A stretch of DNA of 64,000 nt from Bradyrhizobium diazoefficiens (lineage in GTDB: Bacteria > Pseudomonadota > Alphaproteobacteria > Rhizobiales > Xanthobacteraceae). Numbering within the stretch: position 1 is the stretch's first letter; every line of letters begins with the position of its first letter. Below are positions 36,730-44,915 of the stretch, in pieces. The stretch is taken from positions 248,001-312,000 of the forward strand of contig NZ_JAFCJJ010000002.1 of assembly GCF_018131015.1 (NCBI RefSeq), in the 5' to 3' direction. The position numbers and the translations under genes were made by a program. The notes below the pieces were generated by a model that was given only the letters and a program-made list of their open reading frames with translations, had not been told where the DNA came from and did no database searches.

Positions 36730-38463
36730 CTAGCCCGTCACGCGGCGCACGGCGGCCCGGGTCAGGAAGCGCAGTTTTTCGTTGAGCGGAAAGCGGGCGA
36801 AATTGGTCTTCACCGTGCCTTGCGTGAAGGCCGTGCGCTTGGAGTAGTCGATGCGCACGCCGACGATGACCGGCTGTCCGCCAGCGGCAATCTCGCCGGC
36901 TCTGGCGATGACATCGGCGATCGCCGCATTGTCGTTCATCGGCAAATAGGCCGCACCCGTCGCCATCGCCACGCCCTCGATGTTGAGCTTTCCGAGCTGC
37001 GTGCAGGGCTTTCGCCCGTACGGAATGGACTGGGCCTGGGCGATCTGCGCCAGCTCTCCGTCGTTGAACACGTAATAGACCACGCCGAGGCCGTTGCTGG
37101 CCGCGGTGAGGATCTCCATGCAGGTCATGGTGAACGCGCCGTCGCCGACGATCGCCTGCACATTGCGGCCGGGAAACGCCAGCTTGGCGCCGATCGCCGC
37201 CGGGACCGCGTAGCCCATGCAGTTGAAATCGGTCGGCAGGATCACGCTCTTGGGCGCATGGATCGGCATCAGCTCCGCGGTCAGGAAGGTGTGATTGCCG
37301 TCGTCGATCGCGAGAATGCCGTCGTCGGGCATCGCGCGCCGCAGCTCGTCGAAGAAGCGCGCGGGGTTGACGATGCCGGCGGCATCGTGGCGATACCAGC
37401 TCTCGCGATAGGCGGCCTTGTCGCGCTTGATCTGCTCGCGCAGCGCCGGTTGCGCCGGCCGCCGCGGCGTGGAGGTCGCGAGCGCATCGAGGAGTTGCCC
37501 CAGCACCGCCGTTGCGTCGCCGGCGATGCCGACCCTGGCGGGATAGTTCGCGCCGATGGCGTCCGGATTGATGTCAATGTGGATCAGGTTCTCCGGCACC
37601 GCGGTCCCGAAACTGCCGGTGGCGATCTCGGCAAACCGGGTGCCGATCGCGATCATGCAGTCGCAATCCCCAAAGGCGTTCTGCGCGGCGGGCACGGCCG
37701 AGGGGCCGAAGCCGAACCCGACATGCAGCGGATGGTTGCCGGGAAAGACCGACAGGCCCTGCAGGGTCGTCGCGACCGGCGCCTCCAGCCATTCGGCGAG
37801 GCGCACCAGTTCGCTGGTCGCATCCCGCGCGCCCCAGCCGGCAAAGATGCAGGGATGCTTCGCGCTCGCCAGCAGTTCGGCTGCGCGCGCGAGCCCCGCC
37901 GGCGCCTCGACGCGCGGCACTTGCGGCGGCTTGAACGGCGGCAGCTCGCTGATCTCGCCGTTCATCAGGAGGATGTTGACCGGCAGCTCGACGAACACCG
38001 GGCCGGGCTCGCCGGAGACCGCGATGTCATAGGCCTTGAACAGCGTCGGCACGACGTCGTCGTGCCGCTCGACGCGGAACGTCGCCTTGGTCAGCCCGCC
38101 CATGAAGCGATGGGTGTCCATCTGGTGCAACTGGTAGCGATGCGGCGTATCGGTGCGCGGGCCGCCGGTGATCACCAGCATCGGCACGCCGTCGAGAAAG
38201 GCCTCGCCGATCCCGCTCGCGGCATGAGTCAGCCCGGCGGCGGGCACCACCGTCAGGACGCCGATCGAATCCGACAGCCGGCCGATGGCGTCGGCCATGA
38301 AGGACGCGCCGCCCTCATGCGTCACCAGCACCTGGGTGATGCGGTTGGAATTGTTCAGGGCATCGTACAGCTCGGTGGTGTGGACGCCGGGGATGCCGAA
38401 GGTAAAGCGGGCCCCGATCTGCTCGAGCGCGTAGACCGCGAGCCAGGCTCCGGTTCTCTTCAT
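36730..38463 (-). CDS. Thiamine-pyrophosphate enzyme, acetolactate-synthase-like large subunit
   Basis: A 577-residue TPP-dependent enzyme. The catalytic Glu is in VTHEGGASFMADA. The TPP-magnesium motif starts GDGAFTMTCMEILTAASNGL and ends with VFND. The central domain carries VGFGFGPSAVPAAQ and CDCMIAIGTRFAEI. It has no regulatory partner gene, so it is unlikely to be the biosynthetic acetolactate synthase; a decarboxylase or carboligase of the same superfamily is more likely. It follows the flavin dehydrogenase gene after only nine bases, so the two probably form an operon. Confidence 0.85.
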   Translation of the reverse strand: MKRTGAWLAVYALEQIGARFTFGIPGVHTTELYDALNNSNRITQVLVTHEGGASFMADAIGRLSDSIGVLTVVPAAGLTHAASGIGEAFLDGVPMLVITGGPRTDTPHRYQLHQMDTHRFMGGLTKATFRVERHDDVVPTLFKAYDIAVSGEPGPVFVELPVNILLMNGEISELPPFKPPQVPRVEAPAGLARAAELLASAKHPCIFAGWGARDATSELVRLAEWLEAPVATTLQGLSVFPGNHPLHVGFGFGPSAVPAAQNAFGDCDCMIAIGTRFAEIATGSFGTAVPENLIHIDINPDAIGANYPARVGIAGDATAVLGQLLDALATSTPRRPAQPALREQIKRDKAAYRESWYRHDAAGIVNPARFFDELRRAMPDDGILAIDDGNHTFLTAELMPIHAPKSVILPTDFNCMGYAVPAAIGAKLAFPGRNVQAIVGDGAFTMTCMEILTAASNGLGVVYYVFNDGELAQIAQAQSIPYGRKPCTQLGKLNIEGVAMATGAAYLPMNDNAAIADVIARAGEIAAGGQPVIVGVRIDYSKRTAFTQGTVKTNFARFPLNEKLRFLTRAAVRRVTG

Positions 38464-38472
38464 GTCGTTTCC

Positions 38473-40098
38473 TCAACCGTCAAGAAATGAAGTTCTGTCG
38501 TCGATCGCCGCGGCGGCGATACGTCCGGACAGGACGCAGCCGCCGAGAAACGTTCCTTCCAGCGCTCGCAGCCCATGCACGCCGCCGCCGCCGAAGCCGG
38601 CGGCCTCGCCCACCGCGTAGAGGCCTTCAATCGGCCGTCCGGCCGCGTCCAGCACCCTGCTTCGCAGGTCCGTCATGATACCACCGAGGCTCTTGCGGCT
38701 GATGATGAATTCGCGCACCGCGATCAGCGGCAGGGCATTGGCGGCACTGATCGGCTGAAACTCGCACAGCCTGATGCGGTCGCCGCGATACTGGCGCAGC
38801 GCGCCGATGCGGCGAAGCTGCTCGTCGTTCATCAGGCTCGCGCCGCGGGCGATGGTGGCGTCGTACTGCGTGACCGCATCGGTGACCCGGTCCAGTTGCA
38901 CCGCCTGGTCGCCCTGCAGCGCATTCATCTTTATCACGAGCTCCGGCAGTGTCGTGGCCGTCACGAAATCCCGGCAATGGGTCAGCATCTCCTGCACCAG
39001 CCAGCGATTGCCGAACAGGATGTCGCGCAGGAATCCCAGCCGCCGCTTCTCGCGGATCGAGGGATTGTGCTCGGCGCCGGAGACGGCGAGCTCCTTCAGC
39101 GCGATCTTCATGTTCATGATCTGCCATGAATACTGGCGCTCCTGCGCGCAGATGTCGGTGACCAGTCGCCGCGTGTCGAAGCCGGAGACCAGCGGCTGCG
39201 GCCCGATGCGCTCGCCGCGCCAGTTCAGCCACAGCGCCGAGCGCGGCGGCACCAGCGACAGGCCGTGGTTCTGCTTGCGCGGGCGCGGATGATGCACGCC
39301 GGCGGCGTAATTCCACATCCGATCCAGATGCGTGAGCGCGCCGCCGCTGGCGGCTACCGCATCGTGCAGCCGGCCGTCGGCAAAACGGTGCGAGCCGTTC
39401 AGGAGCTCCGCGGGCGGATTGCCCCAGTCGCGATGCCAGTTCTGCCGCACGCGGCCGAGATCGCCATTGATGCCGCCGGCCGCCACCACGATGTGCTCGG
39501 CGTGCGCCTCGAACGGGGCGCCGGTGGTTTCGTCCACGCCGGCGACGCCCTCGATCCGGCCTCCGCGCGTCAGCAGCCGCTCGACGCGGCGGTTGAAACG
39601 GATGGTCAGCCGGCCGGCATTTTTGTGTCCAAGCAGCGCGGCGATCAGGGTCTCGGCAATGCCCTTGCCGGTGCCCCAGGCCACGTGGAAACGCGGCACC
39701 GAATTGCCGGGGCGGAATTCGCCGCGCTCGACCCAGTTGACCACGGGCAGGAAGCGCACGCCGAAGCCGCGCACCCAGCGATAGACGTCGGCCGTGCAGC
39801 GCTGAACATAGGCGTCCGCCCAGGCTCTCGGCCAATGGTCGTCGGCGCCGAATTCGGCGAAGCTCATCCAGTCGCGGCGGGCGAGGTCAGTGGAATCACG
39901 GATGCCCTGCCGGCGCTGCTCCGGCGAATCGACGAAGAACATGCCGCCAAAGCTCTCGCGGGCGAGCCCCCCGAACGCGCTTTCCCGGTCGCGATCGAGC
40001 AGCAGCACCGATTTGTCCCCGTCGAGCAGGTCGATGGCCGTGGCGATGCCCGCGATTCCCCCTCCGACGATCAGTACATCGCTGCGATCTTCCCGCAT
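38473..40098 (-). CDS. FAD-dependent dehydrogenase (KsdD / fumarate-reductase flavoprotein family)
   Basis: A 541-residue flavoprotein. The FAD-binding Rossmann motif is DVLIVGGGIAGIATAIDLLD and the closing FAD motif is GLYAVGEAAGFGGGGVHGLR. The middle holds the capping domain typical of 3-ketosteroid-delta-1-dehydrogenases and related FAD-binding dehydrogenases. The substrate is unknown. The start at MREDRSDVL is three codons inside the longest frame. The downstream TPP enzyme is nine bases away, suggesting a shared pathway. Confidence 0.85.
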   Translation of the reverse strand: MREDRSDVLIVGGGIAGIATAIDLLDGDKSVLLLDRDRESAFGGLARESFGGMFFVDSPEQRRQGIRDSTDLARRDWMSFAEFGADDHWPRAWADAYVQRCTADVYRWVRGFGVRFLPVVNWVERGEFRPGNSVPRFHVAWGTGKGIAETLIAALLGHKNAGRLTIRFNRRVERLLTRGGRIEGVAGVDETTGAPFEAHAEHIVVAAGGINGDLGRVRQNWHRDWGNPPAELLNGSHRFADGRLHDAVAASGGALTHLDRMWNYAAGVHHPRPRKQNHGLSLVPPRSALWLNWRGERIGPQPLVSGFDTRRLVTDICAQERQYSWQIMNMKIALKELAVSGAEHNPSIREKRRLGFLRDILFGNRWLVQEMLTHCRDFVTATTLPELVIKMNALQGDQAVQLDRVTDAVTQYDATIARGASLMNDEQLRRIGALRQYRGDRIRLCEFQPISAANALPLIAVREFIISRKSLGGIMTDLRSRVLDAAGRPIEGLYAVGEAAGFGGGGVHGLRALEGTFLGGCVLSGRIAAAAIDDRTSFLDG

Positions 40099-40244
40099 CG
40101 GCCCCAACCTTGCTTGTCCGGGACCGGTATCATGGTTCGGCGGAGGCGGATTTGGCGCAGCTCAAATCGACGGCAGGAAAATGCCGCCGCCTCGCATCCG
40201 TATGGTGAACGCGGAGTTTGGACGCAGGCGGGAGCGGGCAGGGG

Positions 40245-40733
40245 TCAGCCGGCCGGCTGTACGATGCGTCCCATCATGCCGCGGGCCACGAGCTTGTGGA
40301 ACGGGATGATCAGCGCGAGATAGGTCCGGCCGAGCCAATTATGCGTCCGCACCAGCGTGGTCGTCGTCACCTGCCGTCCCCCGGCCTCCCCGGTCACGTC
40401 CACCACGATGCGGAAATCGAGATGATAGTCGTTGAAGCCCGCGATCAGCCGCTCCGGCGTTTCGCTGACCACCGGAAACAGGCCGATCAGGCCGCCCGGC
40501 GCCGGCGCGCCTTCGCCCGATGTCTTCAGCCCGAACGGTGTCACCATAATGTTGCGCAGGCGAGTGAGCACATCGATCCAGCGCGGCCCGTGCAGCACCA
40601 TCCGGACGCAGGCCTCGCGGGCGTCGAGCGGCGTATTGCCGATGTCGACGCGAAACGCGTCGATGAAATGCGCGCCTGCCAGCACCGTGCCGGCATCGAC
40701 AGTCGGGGTGATTTCACGAACTTGTCCCGTCAT
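40245..40733 (-). CDS. DUF2867 domain protein
   Basis: A 162-residue protein of unknown function, probably cytoplasmic. The sequence FNDYHLDFRIVVDVTG and the C-terminal VRTHNWLGRTYLALIIPFHK are typical of DUF2867. The start ATG overlaps the stop of the MATE gene (ATGA), implying coupled translation. The role is unknown; SRPBCC-like ligand binding is a guess from the alternation of strands. Confidence 0.75.
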   Translation of the reverse strand: MTGQVREITPTVDAGTVLAGAHFIDAFRVDIGNTPLDAREACVRMVLHGPRWIDVLTRLRNIMVTPFGLKTSGEGAPAPGGLIGLFPVVSETPERLIAGFNDYHLDFRIVVDVTGEAGGRQVTTTTLVRTHNWLGRTYLALIIPFHKLVARGMMGRIVQPAG

Positions 40734-42124
40734 CCCACCAGTTTGCGCGTCAACATGCGGAAACGCAAAATCAAGAGTCCGGCATAGACGAAGGATCCGA
40801 TCGACAGCCCGATCCAGACGCCGGCCGCGCCGAGAGCGGTGTGGAAGGCGAGCACCCAGGCGACCGGGAAGGCGACGCACCAATACCCGATCGCGGCGAA
40901 CACCAGCGTCATCCTGGTGTCGTTGAGGCCGCGCAGCGCCCCGCCCATGATGGTCTGCAGGCCGTCGGCGATGAAGAAGGTCGCGCCGACCAGGAGCAGC
41001 GTTGCGGTCAGATCGATCGACGCCGCACTCGCCTCGCCGCTGCCGAAGAACAGCCGTCCGAGCGCGTAGCGGCCGAGCACGACCGCGATCGTCAGCGCGG
41101 CGCCGAACGCGATCCCGAGCAGCGCCGCGACGAGCCCTGCGCGCCGTACCGCGTCGGGCTCGTTGCGGCCGAAGGCGTGGCCGACCCGCACGGTTGCGGC
41201 CATGCCGATGCCGAGCGGGACCATGAACAGCACCGCCGTGACTTGCAGCGCGACCTGGTGCGCGGCGAGCGCCGTGGTCGAGATCAGCCCCATCAGCAGC
41301 GCGGCCGAGGAGAACAGGCCATATTCCATCAGCATCGCGAACGAGATCGGCGCGCCCAGCGCGACGAGCTCGCGCAGCAGCGGCCAGTCGATGCGCCAGA
41401 GTTTTGCCAGTGGGCGAACATCAGCGAACGGTTTTCGCCACGCGACGATGCCAAGCGCCGCGACGAAGGTGCCGAGATTGACCAGCGTGGTCGCGAGGCC
41501 CGCGCCGAGCAGACCGAGCTCCGGCAGGCCGAGCAGGCCGTGGATCAGCACATAGACCAGCGCGGCGTTGGCGGGGATCGCCGCGAGCGTGATCCACAGC
41601 GGCGCCTGCGGCCGGTTCATCGCGCTCATCAGGCTGCGCAGGGCGACGAAGCCGAGCGCCGGCGCAATGCCCCAGGCGAGCCCGTTCAGATAATGCTGGG
41701 CGAGGCCGGCCGATCGCGGTGCCTGACCGAGCGCCAGCAGGATGGCTTCGCCACAGAGCGGCGAGGTCATCATCGGCAGCGAGATCAGGAGCGCGGCCCA
41801 CAGGCCGACGCGCAGCGAGCGGCGCATCCGCCCGACATCGCCGGCGCCGAAGGCCTGCGCGGCGAGCGGCGACACCGCGACCACGAGGCCGAGCCCGAAG
41901 GTGAAGCTGACGAAATAGACGGTGTGGGCAAGCGCTGCGGCGGCGACGGCGTCCTCGCCGAGGCGGCCGATCAGCGCGAGATCGGTCGTCATCATCGCCA
42001 TCTGCCCGAGTTGCGTCAGCATCATCGGCACGGCCAGCCGCAACGTCTCGGCGAATTCCTGCGCGAGATGGTTTTGCGGCACGCCGGCTTGCGGCTGCGG
42101 ACGAGATTCGACGGTATCGAGCAT
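40730..42124 (-). CDS. MATE-family multidrug efflux transporter
   Basis: A 464-residue inner-membrane protein with about 12 hydrophobic helices in two halves (LRLAVPMMLTQLGQMAMMTTDLALIGR; then LVALGAPISFAMLMEYGLFS in the second half). It is a cation-drug antiporter of the NorM/DinF superfamily. First gene of a two-gene unit with DUF2867. The outer-membrane protein gene is divergent, 243 bases away. Confidence 0.9.
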   Translation of the reverse strand: MLDTVESRPQPQAGVPQNHLAQEFAETLRLAVPMMLTQLGQMAMMTTDLALIGRLGEDAVAAAALAHTVYFVSFTFGLGLVVAVSPLAAQAFGAGDVGRMRRSLRVGLWAALLISLPMMTSPLCGEAILLALGQAPRSAGLAQHYLNGLAWGIAPALGFVALRSLMSAMNRPQAPLWITLAAIPANAALVYVLIHGLLGLPELGLLGAGLATTLVNLGTFVAALGIVAWRKPFADVRPLAKLWRIDWPLLRELVALGAPISFAMLMEYGLFSSAALLMGLISTTALAAHQVALQVTAVLFMVPLGIGMAATVRVGHAFGRNEPDAVRRAGLVAALLGIAFGAALTIAVVLGRYALGRLFFGSGEASAASIDLTATLLLVGATFFIADGLQTIMGGALRGLNDTRMTLVFAAIGYWCVAFPVAWVLAFHTALGAAGVWIGLSIGSFVYAGLLILRFRMLTRKLVG

Positions 42125-42367
42125 GGCGGCTCATTAGCACAGGCAGGCGATCAAAACATGGCCCCCCGCGTGTCCCGGACGCGCGAGCCGGACCCAGGAC
42201 GTCAAGGCCGCTGCTCTGGGCGGCATAGGCCCGGCCCGGCGCAGCGTCTGGGTCAACGCAATGACCGGCAGCAAAAATTCGTCTGCGCCGGCGAAGGAAA
42301 AGTCGGTTTGCGCCGTATTCGTCAGGTGCGGCGGATCTGCGCCGGCCTCGGATCGGGAAGTTGAGCA

Positions 42368-43090
42368 ATGGTGATGAGAGCAGGACTGACATTTGCCGGG
42401 CTGATCATGGGAACGATCGTGGGCGCTGGCGGCGCCGCGGCGGCCGACCTGAGGCTGCCGGCACCGCCGCAAGCCCAGGCGACAACGTCCCTTCCGGGCT
42501 GGGCGGGACCCTATCTCGGCGTCCAGGCGGGCTATTTGTCCGGCCGGTCGGATATCTCGTTTTCGGGCACCGACGAGTTTCATTTCGTCGATCCCAAGGC
42601 CGCGACCGTAGGAGGAACGGCAGGTTATTCGGCGCAATGGGGCCGGATCGTCGGCGGCATCGAAGGGGACGTGAACTTCGTCGGTGCGCGAGCCACGATC
42701 GACACCGGCTTTCCGCCCGTGCCCTCCGTCACGCAGCTTCAAACCACCCTGAACTGGAACAGCCATCTGCGCGGCCGCATCGGCTACACGTTCGACCGGA
42801 CGCTGCTGTTCGCCAGCGGCGGCCTTGCGATTGCCGGCGTCGAGGACAAGGCTTTCGATAATGCGAGCGGGGCGGTTGCGAGCTGGAGCGATACCCGCGC
42901 CGGCTGGTCGATCGGAGCGGGCGCGGAACATCGTTTCGCGCCGCAAGCTTCCGTGCGGCTCGAGTACCTCTACGACAATTACGGTTCGAAGACGCTTGCA
43001 GCCCAGACGATCGGCACGACAGCTTTCGGCGCGCGCGAGTCCAGGCTCGATACCCATACGCTCCGGGCCGGTGTCTACTGGCGCTTTTGA
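42368..43090 (+). CDS. Outer-membrane beta-barrel protein (Omp25/Omp31-like porin family)
   Basis: A 240-residue protein with a signal peptide cut near GAAAADL, a linker rich in Pro and Gln, and an eight-strand barrel starting WAGPYLGVQAGYLSGRS. It ends LRAGVYWRF, with the C-terminal aromatic signal for outer-membrane assembly. Such proteins are abundant in rhizobia. Its stop is eight bases before the ECF sigma gene, so it heads that operon and may be a target of its sigma factor. Confidence 0.85.
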   Translation: MVMRAGLTFAGLIMGTIVGAGGAAAADLRLPAPPQAQATTSLPGWAGPYLGVQAGYLSGRSDISFSGTDEFHFVDPKAATVGGTAGYSAQWGRIVGGIEGDVNFVGARATIDTGFPPVPSVTQLQTTLNWNSHLRGRIGYTFDRTLLFASGGLAIAGVEDKAFDNASGAVASWSDTRAGWSIGAGAEHRFAPQASVRLEYLYDNYGSKTLAAQTIGTTAFGARESRLDTHTLRAGVYWRF

Positions 43091-43097
43091 TGATCGG

Positions 43098-43658
43098 ATG
43101 ATGGAAGAGCCATCGGACGAAGCCTTGATGTCGGAAGTGTCGGCGCGGCGCCAGCAGGCCTTTCGCGTGCTGATGCGCCGTCACATGCCGCGTGCGCTGA
43201 GGGTCGCGCAGCGCATCGTCCGCGACCCGGTCGAGGCCGATGACATCGGCCAGGAGGCCTTCCTGCGCGTCTGGGCCCATGCGGCTTCGTTCGATCCGCG
43301 CGTCGCGAAGTTCACGACCTGGCTCTATCGAATCGTCCTCAACCTGGCGTTCGACCGCACCGGGCGCCGGACGTTCCAGCCCCTCGATGAGGCCGCGGGC
43401 GTGGCCGATGCGGGGCCGGCTGCCGTCGAACGGCTGATCGCGGACGAGGAGCGCCGCCTTCTCGACCTCGCGATGGCTGAATTGTCGGACCGGCAGCGCG
43501 GGGTGATCGCGCTGTTTCACATGGAGGGCCTGAGCGGCGAAGAGGCGGCGAAAGCGATGAACCTGAGCGCCAAGGCGTTCGAATCGCAGCTCGGCCGTGC
43601 CCGCGCGGCCCTCAAGGAACACGTTCGGAAGATGCAAGACAAAGGGAGCTTCGCATGA
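43098..43658 (+). CDS. ECF-family RNA polymerase sigma factor
   Basis: A 186-residue sigma-70 family protein with only regions 2 and 4. Region 2 has EADDIGQEAFLRVW and TTWLYRIVLNLAFDRT; region 4 has LSDRQRGVIALFHMEGLSGE followed by a HTH. The gene order, sigma factor then one-TM protein then Metal_resist-like protein, resembles the cnrH-type ECF loci. The start could be either of two adjacent ATGs at 43098 and 43101. The last bases overlap the next gene (ATGA). Confidence 0.9.
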   Translation: MMEEPSDEALMSEVSARRQQAFRVLMRRHMPRALRVAQRIVRDPVEADDIGQEAFLRVWAHAASFDPRVAKFTTWLYRIVLNLAFDRTGRRTFQPLDEAAGVADAGPAAVERLIADEERRLLDLAMAELSDRQRGVIALFHMEGLSGEEAAKAMNLSAKAFESQLGRARAALKEHVRKMQDKGSFA

Positions 43659-44083
43659 CGCTCGATCAGTTCAGGCGATTAGCCGAGACATGGGGCGGCG
43701 ATGTCGAGCGCTGGCCCGCACCAACGCGTGAGGCCGCGCGAAAAATTGCGGCGAGCGCGGAAGGCGCGCTCGTCCTGGAAGAGCAAGGGCGCCTCGACCG
43801 TCTCCTGGCCGTCGTCCCGGCGATCGAGGCGGAGCGGGCGGACCGTTCCAGCCTGCTGGTCCTGCAAAAGCTCGCTTCGATCCAAGAGGAGCAACCGCAG
43901 CCATGGCATCGTCGCCTCCTGCGCTGGCCGGCCCTGGTGCCAGCCGCCAGCTTCGCCTGCTCGGTGATGGCGGGCGTGTGGCTCGCGGGGGTCGCTCCGC
44001 TCGAGCAACCGTCGTCGGACGCCTTGTCGGTCGTGAGCAGCGTCTTCGACGTCTACGCAATCGGTTATGGATCGGTCCAATGA
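43655..44083 (+). CDS. Putative single-pass anti-sigma factor
   Basis: A 142-residue protein overlapping both neighbours by ATGA, which implies coupled translation at fixed ratio to the sigma factor. An N-terminal helical cytosolic part (MTLDQFRRLAETWGGDVERW) is followed by one membrane helix (LVPAASFACSVMAGVWLAGV, residues 94-113) and a short periplasmic tail. No zinc-binding HxxxCxxC motif is present. The size, topology and position suggest a membrane anti-sigma factor; sequence alone does not prove it. Confidence 0.65.
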   Translation: MTLDQFRRLAETWGGDVERWPAPTREAARKIAASAEGALVLEEQGRLDRLLAVVPAIEAERADRSSLLVLQKLASIQEEQPQPWHRRLLRWPALVPAASFACSVMAGVWLAGVAPLEQPSSDALSVVSSVFDVYAIGYGSVQ

Positions 44084-44523
44084 AATTCTGGCGACTGTCG
44101 TTTTCCCCATCGCGGGCACTGGCGCTGCTGTCGCTCTGCCTCAACGTCATCCTGCTGACCTATGTCTCGGTGCAGTGGCTTTCGCCCGGCGCTCTCGTGC
44201 CGGGCGCGGCCATGCCGCTCCGGATGATCGAGCGGGTCGCGGCCAGGTTGCCGAAGGACGATGCGGAGATTTTGTGGAACATCTATCGCGGCAGGGAGGG
44301 CGAGCTCCTGCCGCTCCAGACCGAGTACCGGCGCGCGCTGATGAAGGCGATGCAGGCGGCAGGGCAGAGCAACCTCGACAAGGGCGAGCTCGAAGCGGCC
44401 GTGAAGGATGCGCGCGACAAGCGGATCAAGATGGGTGACGCCGTCATCGCGACATTCATCGAGATGCTGGAGCGGATTTCACCGAAAGGACGCCGCCAGC
44501 TCGTCGGCGGCTATTTTCGCTGA
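44080..44523 (+). CDS. Metal_resist / Spy-CpxP-like periplasmic protein
   Basis: A 147-residue protein with an N-terminal anchor (RALALLSLCLNVILLTYVSV) and a long helical periplasmic part. Its segments LPKDDAEILWNIYRGREGEL and LISPKGRR-like ending match the periplasmic heavy-metal sensor family, named after CnrX. It contains no histidine and its only cysteine is in the membrane helix, so CnrX-type metal sensing is unlikely. It may sense another stress or act as a chaperone-like co-regulator. The ATG overlaps the previous stop. Confidence 0.75.
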   Translation: MKFWRLSFSPSRALALLSLCLNVILLTYVSVQWLSPGALVPGAAMPLRMIERVAARLPKDDAEILWNIYRGREGELLPLQTEYRRALMKAMQAAGQSNLDKGELEAAVKDARDKRIKMGDAVIATFIEMLERISPKGRRQLVGGYFR

Positions 44524-44601
44524 GTCGCGCAGGGTGAACGAGGGATTCGGCCCGGCCCGGCGTATCACCTGGATCGATGTCTGCGAATTGATGGAGATGA
44601 C

Positions 44602-44904
44602 ATGGTGCAACGATTTGGCCGGAAGGCAAGCGGATCGGCGGTGACCTTCTCGCGGCGTGCGGCGGTCTGCGTGCAGGCAGTGCTTGCCGCCGCGAGTCTG
44701 ATCGCGGCTCTCGGGCTATTCCTGTCCAGGGCCTCCGCCGAGGACGCGCGCGGCGAAGCGAGGCAGGCCTGCAAGGCGGACTATTCGCGGCTTTGCGCCG
44801 GAACGATGCCCGGGGGCGGTCGCGTCCGCAAATGCCTCAGCGACAACTATGGCGGGTTGTCGGCGGCCTGCAAGACGGCTCTCGATACCCATCCGCCAAA
44901 ATAG
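44602..44904 (+). CDS. Small secreted Cys-rich repeat protein (GLG1-type)
   Basis: A 100-residue protein with a signal peptide (QAVLAAASLIAALGLFLS, cut near ASAED). The mature part is about 53 residues with four cysteines: QACKADYSRLCAG, VRKCLSDNYGG and ACKTAL. This is the Cys-rich GLG1/CR repeat seen in small rhizobial secreted proteins. Two disulfides are likely. GGAG lies just before the ATG. It is the last gene of the ECF operon, after a 78-base gap. Confidence 0.7.
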   Translation: MVQRFGRKASGSAVTFSRRAAVCVQAVLAAASLIAALGLFLSRASAEDARGEARQACKADYSRLCAGTMPGGGRVRKCLSDNYGGLSAACKTALDTHPPK

Positions 44905-44915
44905 CTGGTTGCGCT

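Noticed and set aside
42296..42323. ECF-like promoter GGAAAA ... CGTC upstream of the barrel gene
   Set aside because: The spacer is 18-19 bases rather than the usual 16-17 and the -35 is not GGAAC, so I do not list it as a promoter.
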